A program made the translations under genes and the position numbers. Positions 51,457-63,015 of a stretch of 64,000 nt of DNA are shown here, one piece after another. The stretch spans positions 22,010,001 to 22,074,000 of the forward strand of contig NC_071332.1 of the NCBI RefSeq assembly GCF_010183535.1, in the 5' to 3' direction. This stretch comes from Caenorhabditis remanei. Its lineage: Eukaryota; Nematoda; Chromadorea; Rhabditida; Rhabditidae. Below the pieces are notes generated by a model. It worked only from the letters and a program-made list of their open reading frames with translations. It was not told the origin of the DNA and did no database searches. Each line of letters starts with the position of its first letter. The first letter of the stretch is position 1.

Positions 51457-54400
51457 TTAAATGGACTGGTCATTGTTCTTGGCGTCAATCTCGTCATCGG
51501 TCAACAGCCAGTATGTTTGAACAGCTCCTTTTCCCTGCAAATACAATGATGTCATTAACCAATTTTGTGATTAGAGCTTACTTTGACAATAACTTCTCCT
51601 CTTGGCTCTGTTTGATACCCTCCAATGACTTCGGTCAAGAACTTCATACATTCGGTACTGATGTGAACTCTGCCGGCTGGAAAAAAAGGAAAATATAATT
51701 TTCTTATGACAAAAACTCTTACGTTTTCCGTTACTCTCCATTCTACTTGCAGTATTCACAGAGTCTCCAAATAAACAATATCTTGGCATAGTCATTCCAA
51801 CAACTCCAGTGACAACTGGTCCGGTATGAAGACCCACACGGATGTTGATCCTTTCTTTAGGTAAATGAGGTACTCGGAAGGTTTTGATAGCTTTGAGCAA
51901 GGCAAAAGACATGGAAGAGATTTCTTTGGCATGTTCATTTCCATTTCGATGAGGGAGACCAGAGACACAAAGGTAACCGTCACCGATTGTTTCTACCTTA
52001 TACACATCGTGCTGCTCAATAATTGCATCAAAAGTCGTGTACAAATCATTGAGCAAGTTTACAACTTGCAGTGGAGTACACCTGGAGGCCAATGTAGTGA
52101 ACGACACAACATCGGAGAAGAAAATTGTGACACAGTCAAATGTCTCCGGTTCCACTGATTGACCGAGTTTCAATTTTTCAGCGACTTGTCTGAAAGTTAT
52201 ACCGATGGATGTTATATTGATAGAGAAACGGGAGGGGGGGGGCGTGGCTTACTTCGGGAGCATTCTGTACAACAAAATATCGCTTCGCTTCTTCTCCTCG
52301 GTTAACTCTTTCATCCGGGATTGTACCTCATCCTCCAAATTCGATGCATACTGTTCCAGTACATTGAAAACGTGATCCATCAAATTGCTCGATCTATTAT
52401 GATTCATACTCTTCATTAGTGTCTTTATCTGTTCACTCGTCGGTCTCTGATCCGGATTCTCATTCCAACAGTCTCTCACTAACAATGACATACTTCCATT
52501 ATGCTCATCTTCTGTTTCAAGAGATGGTCGTGGCGGACTGCGTCCTCCTTTTTTGATCTTATACACCAACTCCTCTATATCAAACGTCTCATTTTCCAAA
52601 TCCCATGCACTCTTTTTGGTGATAAGTTCAGAACAGATAATTGCGAATGAGTAGATATCCATTTCCTTGGTAATAGGAAGATGGACATCACGGATGTGTT
52701 CTGGAGCGGTGTGGAGGAAGTCTTTTTGTTCTTTGACTTCGAATTGTTTGATGGCAGATAACCCGAAGAAGGTGACTTTTACCTGTAATTTAAAGAGCAT
52801 TTTTTAATTCGAAGAAAAAAACTCTACCTGCCACCGCTCATCAACCAAACACGTCGAAGAACTCAACCATCCATGAGGCCCAATCGGAGAATGATGTAAA
52901 TAATAAATGGCTTCTGCCACGTCACGCATCAATGAGTATTTGAAGAACCAATCCATTTGGAGGGATCCTTTTGCAATGACATCTTGAAGAGATCCACGGG
53001 AACAGTACCTCCAAACCGAGATGAGAGTAGGGGCGTCCAAAGAGAGACCAATGAATTTGCAGAGGTTGTCGTGGTCTACGTTACGCATCTGGAATAAAAA
53101 AAGTGAAGAGACACTCAGTTGATCCTCACCTTTCTGAACATCGCCCTGTCATTCTTGGTGAAAACCGCCCTGAAGTTATGCTTTCTTGCAACCACTGAGT
53201 CATTGTTCAAAAAGAAGAAACTGTGTCTTTCAGTGTCTTTCTTTGAGTTAATCGTCACTTTGGTACTAGTGGTTACTGTACTTTGAAGACTTCTTGAGCT
53301 GTGCATCGTATTTTTCTGCGGTGGTTTCACAAGAGTCGCGAAGTGAACTTGCCAGAGCTGGTTGAGACGTTCTTCCTCTTGGCGCTTGGATCTAGAATAG
53401 AGTATGTTAGTTTGTCATATTCTCTTACTAGGGAAGGTCATGGAGTTAGTCTGGAGTAATGGGACGTGGCCTATATCATTGGACAGCTGAGAAAGCGCTG
53501 ATTCCAAATATATAATCAGTTTTTGCCCTTTATGGCTGGTATTCGAGAAAAAAACGATGTGTGAAAAAATAGTGCGCTGACTTGTCAGCCGTATAAACGT
53601 TGACCTAGTTTTTTTTCTGAATACCACGCCTTAAGGGCAAAAACTGATTATTCAGAATTAGCGTTTTCCCAGCTTTCCACTAATATAGGTCTCGTACTAT
53701 ATCTTCAAACTGACTCCATGCCTTTCCCTAGTTCGGCCTCCAAAGGATTTACCTCACTAAAAACACAACTGTAGAAATAACGGCCACAATCAATACCAAT
53801 GCAGCCGCAGTGCATCCCAGAATAATAGCCAGGTATTGATCGGTGAACGACTTTGGACAGTCCGTTCCAGTAAACCCACAGATTGGAGTACTCAACGGAG
53901 CAGTGCCACCCCATGTTTCCCATATTTTCGCGGCGGTAGCGGTAAGTGTGATCTGAATTTAACAATCGGTCTAAAATCAGAGTTCTCACAGAAAATTGGA
54001 GTGGATTATTTTGGGGGGACAGAACATCTTCGAAAAAAATATATTTAATACATCTCCAATTAAAATTTCTGTGAATTTCGACACAAATCACAAAGTAATT
54101 CACGCTCGAGGCTACCGGATCCGACGAATCATCTAAATCTTCTGCAATCGTCATCACTGCAAACTCTTTATCATTGGTATCAATATTGTAGACAACGAAA
54201 ATTGGAGTACGCGTTGAGTTCTGGTTGACGATCACTTTTCCAGTGAAACCTGATGAATTTTATTTATATTGGTTCAATTTGTGCATATTTTACCTAAAAA
54301 TTCCATTCCTTTTGCCACATTGCAAATCTCTGATCCAGTTGGTGTAGGATTTCCAGCAGCGATAGATCTATTCAGAGCATATGCATAGAGAAGCAAAGCG

Positions 54401-56217
54401 TCACCAAGAGGACCGACTTGAGATATTGTGGGACCTGTAACTCTTTCTGTGTATCTACATCCAAATATCCGGATGTCCTCACTAATATTTGTACAATTCG
54501 GACAATTAAACGGTGCTCTCGAAAACGCTGTCTGCACTTCCTGGACAAAAGTAGTTGTATCATTATATTTTTGGTTATCCATGACCAAAAACTTCCTGGC
54601 CGCCCGTATCGCCAAATCATTTTTTCCATCAGTACCATTCCAAAATGTAGTGGCTAAAAATTCAATTTTAAAATGAAATTAAAAATTTGAAAAAAAAAGA
54701 AGAATCCCTACAAAATCCGGCACGTCTTGATTCAATCATCAGATAGACATATTCATTGGTATCCATTCCGTTTTCCGCAATGGAAATCATAAGGTTTCGA
54801 CGGGCTTCGTCGGATTCCAGACAGACAACGACGACTGAAAATTTGGGTTTGGTGTTAATAGAAAGCTAATTTTATTAATTAATTACTCACCTCTGGCCAA
54901 CTCCTTCAAATTTCTCAGCACTGTCGCATAACTTGTATTAGTGATCACACTCATCTGTCTTCTGTAGGTAATCGTCAAGTTGTCATTGCTATTCACCAAT
55001 GTCTCAAAATCAGAAATCAATGGTGTGCAACGTGGAATCAGATCTGATCTTGCCACATAATAAATCAACGCAATTTCAGACCATTTGAAGTAGGAAAGCA
55101 TACGCATCAGGGACTTCGCTTGACTGGAAGAAAATACATGGATAACACCAGGAAGACAAACTCACTAAAGGGTACTGGACGTGGTCGATGCAATGGTAGG
55201 ATACTCGAATTGGTTGAGAAGACTTGAGTCGAATGGGGGTCCCCACAGAATTAGTGGGAAGTCGAGGTACTTGGCAACGGATCCAGCGACTTGGGCGGCT
55301 ATAAATTGGAAGATTGAGTGGAAAACCTACATTACCGCTCAAAAAGTTAACAACTTTGGCTATTTTCAATGAAAAATGTCCAACTTTGACAGTGTATTTC
55401 GGTGTCAGCGGAATGTCCGATGATCCTCTATTTTGTATTGGCTGAACAGAGCAAAAATAGCAAATCATTTTTATAGTTGACCACATTTTTGTAGGAACAC
55501 TACCTTGAAAGTTACAGGTCATCAAAGTCATTTCTCTTTGAAACCAACTAATTTCAGTGCAAATTAGCGAAATTATGGAGCTTTTCACTTTGACAACCTG
55601 TAATTTTCATGGTAGTGTCCCTACAAAAAAATGGTTAACTACAAAAATTATGTGCTAGTTTTGCTCTGTCCAACCTATACAAAATAAAATTCGTCGGGCA
55701 ATCAGGTGGCACCAAAATACCCCATCAAACTTAGTCATTTTCCACTGAAAACAGTCAAAGTTGAAAACGTTTGGAGCGGGACTGTACTTAAAACTTAATT
55801 TTCTATTTTCAAAGTTCAACAAATTCCTCAAATCCCTTAAACTTACGCCTTGTACATGGCGGTCCTAAAACAACATGAGCATGTCCTTCCGCGTAGTTGA
55901 TAACCGAACCAACTGCATCTGCTTCCCGACAATTGGTTAGTACCCAAGTGAGGCTGAAATTAAGATTTTTTGTCTCTCTGCCCTTTTGCCTATACTCACT
56001 TCATCGTCTCATACTGTGGAAGTAATCCGTACTCCACAATTCTGCTCCACGCGACGCCGAGAGCTCCAGCTACGTTACTCCAACCAATGAACGGCGCCAA
56101 CTCCGTGGAGTTATCAGCGGCGGCCAGAAATCCCACTTGTAAAATAGCACCATCTCCAGATAGTGGGGATTGGAATAATAGGATAAGGAATGGTATGAAA
56201 AACGGAATCTTTTTCAT
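51457..56217 (-). CDS. gcy-22: Receptor-type guanylyl cyclase
   Basis: Fourteen exons (56000-56217, 55847-55953, 55166-55298, 54891-55123, 54712-54834, 54294-54653, 54104-54249, 53753-53952, 53130-53391, 52828-53088, 52253-52782, 51723-52189, 51582-51676, 51457-51534), about 1070 residues. Order: signal peptide; extracellular receptor domain with NGT/NCT/NST sequons; membrane segment [20 protein letters not shown]; kinase-homology domain ([39 protein letters not shown]-like loop, [13 protein letters not shown]); dimerisation helix; cyclase domain with [19 protein letters not shown] and [15 protein letters not shown]. It makes cGMP in sensory neurons. In C. elegans gcy-22 is ASER-specific and needed for salt sensing; the symbol rests on family plus remembered synteny. 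The exon-7 donor (GTGAAT) is my least certain junction. Confidence 0.85.
53428..53731. repeat. Palindromic MITE, CTAGGGAAGGTC family, in the gcy-22-like gene
   Basis: Starts CTAGGGAAGGTCATGGAGTT and ends CATGCCTTTCCCTAG, filling most of the intron between the transmembrane exon and the kinase-homology exons. Confidence 0.8.
55377..55765. repeat. Palindromic repeat, GTAGTTGACCACATTTTTG family, in gcy-22 intron
   Basis: Inverted halves around about 55560: TTTTTATAGTTGACCACATT / AATGGTTAACTACAAAAATT and ACTACCTTGAAAGTTACAGG / CCTGTAATTTTCATGGTAGT. It enlarges the second intron of the cyclase. Confidence 0.7.
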
Positions 56218-56820
56218 TATTGGAAAAAAGTAATCAGAGGCGAATTGGAGAAAATATAAAAATCCGAAGTCCTATGCTGTGTACGCAAGTGAAATGTGTG
56301 GGATGGCGTGTGAGGGAAGCCATGGAGTTGAAATTCTAGAAAATTTCGAAATTTAGATAAAACCGCATGACTAAAAGAAGCCCTGAAAATACAAGATCAA
56401 ACAAAACATTTTAGGAAAAATAAATACTAAAAATATTTTCTGAATCATTGAAAAAACGTCATTTTTTATCAGGAAATGAGAATGTTTTGACTTTGAACAT
56501 CACAGACAGATATCTGGACAAACGGACATCTGGACACGCAGACCGACACACTTCCCTGTTAGCCGCCCTCTTTCATCCTAAACGGTCAATAATCTCCTCT
56601 TCTCCATGTTTTCAAAAGAAAACATTAGCAAATAAGCAATTATTCATCGTCCGTTCAAAAACGTGCGTTGTCTGTATGCGGCTAGTTTTCCCATTTCCAC
56701 TTGAACCACTTTTCTAATCCTGGAGAGAGAAGACCACTACATTCTAAACGGCTTACACCTTTTCTCTTGTCTCATTGTCTATTTTTCAATTTATTCTTTT
56801 AACTTTTGATCTAAATCGCT
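56218..56820. promoter_or_regulatory. Shared divergent promoter of the gcy-22-like and ground-like genes
   Basis: 603 bp between two divergent start codons. Two GAAGCC hexamers, at 56316-56321 and 56377-56382, lie 100 and 160 bp upstream of the cyclase ATG; GAAGCC is the core of the ASE motif bound by the zinc-finger factor CHE-1 in C. elegans ASE neurons. A GGACATCTGGACACGCAGAC-type dispersed motif lies at about 56523. Confidence 0.5.
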
Positions 56821-59131
56821 ATGAAATCAATTGTCTGGGTTACTGTAGTGGCTACAGTAACCCTACATTATTCAATGGCTCACAGTGACTTTGGAATCTT
56901 GAAAAATGATTCTATATTTGATGGTGGTACTCAAGGGAATAAAGCGTTTTTGAAAACTCGACTTTTGGAGAATTTGAACAACTTTTTTCCATCTATAAAT
57001 AATGAAGAAAGGCTGGAAATGTTGACTGGCTCGAAATCGAGTTCCATGGAGGAGAAGGAAGATTTGGAAGATGCCAGAAATCAGCAAGAATTAACAGGAA
57101 ACTCGGTAAGCCGACTTTGACCGTTTTCAGTTAAAAATGTCCATCTATGAGAAGATGTCATGGTATGACTGATTGAGCCACCAAATAAAATTTTTATGAA
57201 CTATATATATCAAAAATAGAACTTCATTTTTGTAGTTGACAACTTTTTTGTACGGGCACTCCCTAGTAAGTTACGTATCAACAAAGTAATTTCTCCATCA
57301 AGTCGACCAATTTCAGCGCGATTTTTGAGCTGTCGTTTTAAAATGACCATAACTCTCTGGGGAGTGCCCGTACAAAAAAGTTGTCAACTACAAAAATAAA
57401 GCTCTACTTTTTAGTTGTATGATCCATTAAAACTTTACCTGGTGGGATAATTAGAATTACCATGGCACACTCTCAAAGTTGAAAATTTTCAACTGAAAAC
57501 TGCTAAACTTTTGGTCGGCAGTGTAGATATTAGACATGTTTAAAGTTACCTAGAACTTTATGGATTTATGTAATATGCCCCTTTTTTCAAGATTACCGAC
57601 GCACCTTCATCCGACTACCCCACTCTAATCCCTTTCACAACTGCTAGTGACCCGGAAAAAGAACTGCACCTAGCAGCAGCACCATCGTCCAAGGTAAGAA
57701 GTGAGGGAAGGATTACATCAGAAGTGAAACTGGATTCAATAAGAGATTGGAGGAAGAGATTGTACAAAGCATTCAAAAATCGATCGAAAATTTCTAGGAT
57801 AATCAGGAAGTCACCTTGTGAGTTACATATTTTAATACCAGAACTTAGCTTGAAAACGAATATAATATTTGCATTCTTAGCCGAGGAAGTAGTCGAAATG
57901 AACGATATCTCCCCTACCATAATGGATAAAAACCGTCAAATAATCCTATCAAGGACGGAACCGAATTGGCAATCTCTGTCACCTGGGAAACACATTCAGA
58001 CTTATGGAAGAGACCCCAATGGGAAGTTGATACCTCTTTTCGGTTTGGAGCCCGCGCCAATTTATGAGGAAAGGAGTGAGCAGAAGGTTATAGAGTGAGT
58101 ATAGAGTCTGTCTGTCTTGTTTCCAGATGTCTCTGTTTTCAGGCCGTACCCACCGAGAGAAATCCGTTATGCCTATCGTACCACTAACCGACAACCTGTT
58201 GTCTATGTGCCAGCAGCTCCACAGACACAGAATACGATTCCAGTACCAGTGGCTTCTTATCTAGTAACTGTACATTTTTGGATTAGCGAGATTTTTAAAT
58301 TTAAATTATTTAAATTTAAATTCGAGATTTTAATTTTTTAAACTAATTCATTTTTGACAAGGCCCGGCCCCAAGGTCCGGGAGAATTAGAAGAAATTCTG
58401 AAAAATCATCAGAAATGTTCACATTTCCAATGAATAATTGAAAAAATTTCAAAAAAGTTGTTCAGTTTTTGAAGCCGGGCTGGACCGGGCCTTGACAAAT
58501 ATGAAATAATCTTGGATTTTGGAAAAAAATCTTGGATTTTTGAATTCCAGGCCAACCCCTCTCCACATCCAATCCAATTGCACATCCTTCCTCCCATGCC
58601 AACTGCTTCGGCCCCCTCACCACTACAACCACAAATTATCTACCAGCATACGACACAGGCACCCCAGCTGTTCTCGTATTCAACTTTTGCACCGACATCC
58701 TCTATTGAGAACCAGAATATTAACGACTGCAGTAATGGACAATGTCGACCCGAGTCGGACGATGACAAGTGCAACAGCCAGAGGTTGCGGACAATAATTT
58801 TTAATGTGAGGAAGGGTTTTTTATGCATGAGCAGTTGGACATCTGGATATCCATGTGAACAGATTTTCTACAGAAAATTATATTTCTTTTATTCCAGAAC
58901 ATAGTGTCCGGCGATGCTGAATCTTCCAAACGAGCCGTCCAAAGTGCCGCTGAAGCAGAGACCGGACTATTCTTCGACGCCATTTGTGGTACCGGATTCT
59001 TCTCCTACATTGCACACACCGATGAGTTCTGCCTTGCATCTTCAGGAGGTGTTAATTGTTATGTCTTCGCACCAGTGTGTCAAGGAACTGAGGAGCAAAG
59101 GAAGAAGAAGTCGAAATTGAGTAAAAATTAA
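56821..59131 (+). CDS. Secreted ground-like domain protein (hedgehog-related family)
   Basis: Six exons (56821-57105, 57592-57817, 57881-58094, 58143-58263, 58551-58805, 58898-59131), consistent phase, about 444 residues. Residues 1-21 (MKSIVWVTVVATVTLHYSMA) are a signal peptide. A long Ser/Asn/Pro-rich, low-complexity middle includes PYPPREIRYAYRTTNR and QPQIIYQHTTQAPQ. The C-terminal ~95 residues carry the ground-like domain: CNSQRLRTIIFNNIVSGD, AETGLFFDAICGTGFFSYIA, DEFCLASSGGVNCYVFAPVC, with its four spaced cysteines. Grl/Grd proteins are secreted, nematode-expanded relatives of hedgehog-type proteins linked to cuticle and apical matrix. Acceptor of exon 2 is the weak 'TTCAAG'. AATAAA at 59217 ends it. 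Confidence 0.85.
57126..57515. repeat. Palindromic repeat, TTGTACGGGCACTCCC family
   Basis: Clear inverted halves: GTAGTTGACAACTTTTTTGT and ACAAAAAAGTTGTCAACTAC, GGGCACTCCC and GGGAGTGCCC, around a centre near 57330. It occupies intron 1 of the ground-like gene. Confidence 0.85.
58362..58503. repeat. GC-ended repeat in ground-like gene intron 4
   Basis: Ends TTGACAAGGCCCGGCCC and GACCGGGCCTTGACAAATAT are inverted. Its middle (GAATTAGAAGAAATTCTGAA, ATGTTCACATTT) matches 31388-31494 in exos-7, so it is a dispersed element related to the hAT-like GC-rich group. Confidence 0.7.
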
Positions 59132-60251
59132 GAATTTTTAGTTAATTTTCTTTACTTGAGTGAATGAAACGGGTTGTTTTATAAATCATAAATTATAATG
59201 TATGTTTTATTTAGAAATAAAGAATTTCGGGTTGATCTTTTGATCATTTGTATCTCAACCAACGTTCATTTTCTCAGTGGTCCATTAGCCGAGTGTCGAG
59301 ATAGGCAGATGGCTCATTATCCGAGAAGCAGTAATTAGGGGTATGGTAATCCTGAAGAAGGAGGGAAGGAAAGCGGTGTTTTTTGTGTGTCGTAGTCCTG
59401 TCGTCCGAGATTAATAATGTACATGAGATGTATAGCCTCACAAGAGAGAGGGAGAGAGAGTATACACAATGTCGTTCAGTAAGAGGTGCTCGGTCCGGAT
59501 GTCCCTCAAATGTTTAAAAAATTGCTCCACAATCTAAATTATCAGTGCACATCCCATTTTTCAGTTGAAATTGTCCAACCTTGAGAAGGTGTCGAGGTAA
59601 TTCAGATTTTTTCATCAAGTACACTTTTAAAGGATCTGACAGATCAAAGGTAGAGCTTCATTTTTGTAGTTTTGATAACTTTTTTACGGGCAGTTCCTAG
59701 CAGGTTATGGTCATTTTAAGACGACAGCTCAAAAATCTACTTATTGGGACAACCAGTCCCTGACACCCTCTCAATGTTGGGTATTTTCACCTGAAAACGA
59801 CCAAAGTCCATAACGTTTTTTGACCGATACTCTATGTTGCGTTCCCATGCTCTCTATCTAATCTAATCTCTACTTGTCATTCTTGATGCCAATCTATCAA
59901 AAAACGAAAAGATCTAAAAGGTTGTATCACCCACTAGCCCAGCGGGTTCTCCTCCCCTCATTAACCCCTCCTCTACAGCCCCCGTAGAATACCGGGCAGA
60001 TGGTCAGAAGCCGATTAGAAGCAAACAAACCGGCCTCCTCGTGGTCACCACCCGCGCACCGTCGAACGGACCCTCGAGGGTGCTTATCGATTTTTTCGTT
60101 ACACTTTGGTTTAGTTATTAGCCTCTGGATCAGGTTTTCTTTGGAAGTTTATTGAAGTTTCTTTGGCATGCTCTATCTTTATGCTTTTGACTCACTTTTT
60201 TGCCTTTTTTTTTTGACCAAAACGTCCCTATTTTACCTTTTTTTCAGAAAA
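59132..60251. other. Gap upstream of the right-hand membrane-protein cluster
   Basis: Contains a remnant of the TTTTTTACGGGCAGTTCC palindromic family at about 59558-59815 and a GA-rich run at 59440-59462. TTTTCAG at 60241-60247, five bases before the next ATG, is a probable trans-splice acceptor. Confidence 0.5.
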
Positions 60252-61326
60252 ATGACGGCTTCATCTGTTCTTCCTCCTTCATACTATGTCTCTGATGACG
60301 ATTGTATTGGAGAGGAAGAAATCGGAACGGTCACCGATTCAGAAGACGTGATGGATTCTGAAGGACAGCAGCAAAATTGCGAGGAATCCGGCGATGAGAT
60401 CTCCGATGAGGAGGTCTCTGATGAGGAGGACGAAGAAGATTCTGAGGACGAGGAGCTGGAAGTCGAGGAGGGTGAGAAGGAGGAGGTTGAGGAATCTAAC
60501 GATTCTAATGACTCTGAATCTGAAGATTCTGAGGATTCTGAGGTGGAAGACTCAGAATTTGGGGAACTCTTAAATGAAATTAGAGAGATCTCCTCCAAAC
60601 TCGAAGCATTGGATGCTAAGAGTACTCCAGAAATTGAGATTCCAAGAAACGAGAAGAAGAACAAAACATCTTCGAAATCAAACTCTCAAAAGGAACAGAA
60701 GTCAAGCTCGCCAAAACAAGAAGAGGGTTTGAGCAGCCCGATGATGATTTGGATTGCAATTGTGTTTGCCGTCGGACTCTTGGCTACATATTTGGTAAGT
60801 TTTTCGTTTTGTTTGAAATAACTAACTTAAATAATTCATTTTTCAGCCAAGAAACGTCTACGAAATGACAAGATTCCGGGGATACGAGACGAACCCCGTG
60901 GAGTTCTTGGTCTGGAAGGAAGAGATGAATAAGGAGGCCAATCTTCTATACTATGCCACCGAAATCTATGAGGCCAAGAAGAAGTTCGAAAAGATGCCGT
61001 TCTGGGAGAAGCTGCGAACCAACCGCTGGACCCCGCTCCCATCAAAATTCCAAGGCCTCCAGGAGTACCTCAACCGCTTCGGATTCAATGGAAAAGCGAC
61101 GGAGGAGTTCATGTACCGGGCCACACCAAGATTCGCAGAGTATCAAAAGGATGTAAAAGGTATCCGCGTTAGTTTTGAGTTGGATGATATCGATTTGCAA
61201 ATCACTTTGCTCGGTGGAGATGTGCAATTCAAGGATGGAGGAGAGCTGTGGATCACCGAGATGCTGAGAGGTTACGAGGTCAGACGAGTCTACTTTATCA
61301 CGGCCGAAGATTTGCTTGCTCTTTAA
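60252..61326 (+). CDS. Type II membrane protein, PDPxRFxG family member H, long acidic tail
   Basis: Two exons, 60252-60794 and 60847-61326, phase 0, 340 residues, the longest member. The ATG at 60252 is preferred over an upstream one at 60168 because TTTTCAG ends five bases before it. Residues about 14-120 are an extreme acidic Ser/Asp/Glu tail (SDEEVSDEEDEEDSEDEELE), followed by a Lys/Ser region and the membrane segment MMIWIAIVFAVGLLATYL, which ends at the intron. The C-terminal domain begins PRNVYEMTRFRG, has the signature TNRWTPLPSKFQGLQEYLNR, GFNGKATEEFMYRATPRF, and ends RRVYFITAEDLLAL. The PDP of other members is PLP here and the NGT sequon is lost. Function unknown. Confidence 0.88.
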
Positions 61327-61552
61327 TTGCATCTTATTTTCCAAAATTCTCTGTATTTTTGCATATTTGGTTTTTTTAATCTACTTTTTCTTTCTTTCTT
61401 TCAAGACCCAATAAATTCTAATGCCACCAATTTTATTATCGAAAAACTATCTAAAGGTGTCAGTTGTCACCCATTATGTATCTCTCAACCCATCTAATCT
61501 CTGTGTATCTGTTTTTCCCCATGTCCTTTACTAATCTATAATTTCAGACCAC

Positions 61553-63015
61553 ATGTCAATTTCATCGAACTCGTCGTTCGAGTATATCACGGATGATGAT
61601 GACGTAGGAAACTGGGAGACGAAATTGAGAGATGAGGATTCTGGAGACTCGGATATCGAGGGCCTGGAAGTAATCGGGTCTGATGATTCAGATTTCTCTG
61701 AATCTGAAGACACCAAAGATGCAGTGGTTCCAAAAAGCATCTCCAAGCCAACAGGACAAGTCAAGAAACGAGATGTGTACATAGAATTCTTCATATTTTT
61801 CTTCTCGGCACTTTTTCTTTGGGCACTCTTAGTCATTACTAAAGTGAGTTGGTTTCATTGAAAAATGTTGCAATTTTGAGAGCTCATCAAGTTTAGTTTT
61901 CTACTGTGGGGCTACCCCGAATCAGAACCCTCAAATCTACAGCAATCTAGAACGTTTTCAGCTGAAAATGTCCATCTGGCATAGTATCCCTGATTATAAC
62001 ACCAAATAAAATGGATCATATAAATCAAAAGTAGAGCTTCATTTTTGTAGTTGACAACTTTTTTGTACGGACACTCCCAAGAGAGTTATGGTCATTTTAA
62101 GACGACAGGTCAAAAATCAAAAAATTACGATTTTCGAGCTGTCGTCTTACAATAGCCATAACTGTCCAGGGAGTGTCCGTACAAAAAAGTTGTCAACTAC
62201 AAAAATGAAGCTCTACTTTTGATCTGTATGATCCATAAATAACTTTATTGGTGGGACAATCAGAATTACCATGAGACACTCTTAAAGTTTAACATTTTCA
62301 ACTGAAAACTGCCGAAGTTGTTAGAATTATTGCCATTAATGGTTTTGATATCACGTTCAACCAACTTTTAATCTATTTTGATTACTACCAGTTTTCATTT
62401 GGGCGGTTCTGATTTGGGGCACGATCATACTCTGAGAAACTGAGGGTGGATATAAAGAACCACTATCATCAAATTTGTAATTTGCTAAATCTGAAAATGT
62501 TAAAATTTCAGCCACTAAAACAAGGCAACATCTACGAAGCCTTAAAATACGTTGACTCTGAGAAAAGCTCATTTGATGTCGAGACCTGGACACTCAAGAT
62601 GGATCACGAGAACGCCCGAGTTTCCCACGCACTGAAACTTCACGAAGCCATCGAAAAATTCGATGGAATGACTTTTGATGAGAAGCAACGCATGAACAAG
62701 TGGACTCCCCTTCCAGCGAAATTCATTGGAGTCAAAGCGTTTTTGGAATCTATCGGACAGAGTGGGACAGCCACCGAAGAATTTCTCTACCGTAGCACCC
62801 CTCGATTCTTTAATCGGCCAAAGAATCCAAGATTCGAAGATATCGAGTTTGTTTTGGACAATTTCAAGATTTCCACGTACACCGAGAGTGTGAACATCTT
62901 AAGCTTGGAGTTCTTCAAAGGAGCACAACTGGAGATTTGCGAGAAGTACAGAGATAAGATAATCAAAAGAGTGTACTATGTGAAGTCTGAAGATTTGCTC
63001 TCATTGCTTGACTAA
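61553..63015 (+). CDS. Type II membrane protein, PDPxRFxG family member I, acidic tail
   Basis: Two exons, 61553-61843 and 62512-63015, phase 0, 264 residues. ATTTCAG lies five bases before the ATG. The tail of about 75 residues is acidic and starts MSISSNSSFEYITDDDD, like members G and J. The membrane segment VYIEFFIFFFSALFLWALLV ends just before the intron, which contains a 0.4-kb palindromic repeat. The C-terminal domain has MNKWTPLPAKFIGVKAFLES, GTATEEFLYRSTPRF and ends IKRVYYVKSEDLLSLLD. It is closest to member H (shared LP-x-KF and ATEEF-x-YR-x-TPRF), so H and I look like a local duplication. AATAAA at 63047. Confidence 0.88.
61945..62325. repeat. Palindromic repeat, TTGTACGGACACTCCC family, in member I intron
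   Basis: Long inverted halves: CATTTTTGTAGTTGACAACT / AGTTGTCAACTACAAAAATG and TTTTGTACGGACACTCCC / GGGAGTGTCCGTACAAAA, centre near 62130. Confidence 0.85.

Noticed and set aside
53705..54103. Continuous frame through the cyclase membrane region with extra sequence after DPVASS
   Set aside because: Splicing from 54104 to 53952 gives the expected juxtamembrane sequence ([16 protein letters not shown]) and the membrane segment, whereas the continuous frame does not.
60284..60664. Ser-rich minus-strand frame of 126 codons
   Set aside because: Exact antisense of the acidic GAA/GAT/TCT-rich tail of member H; acidic repeats read as poly-Ser on the other strand.
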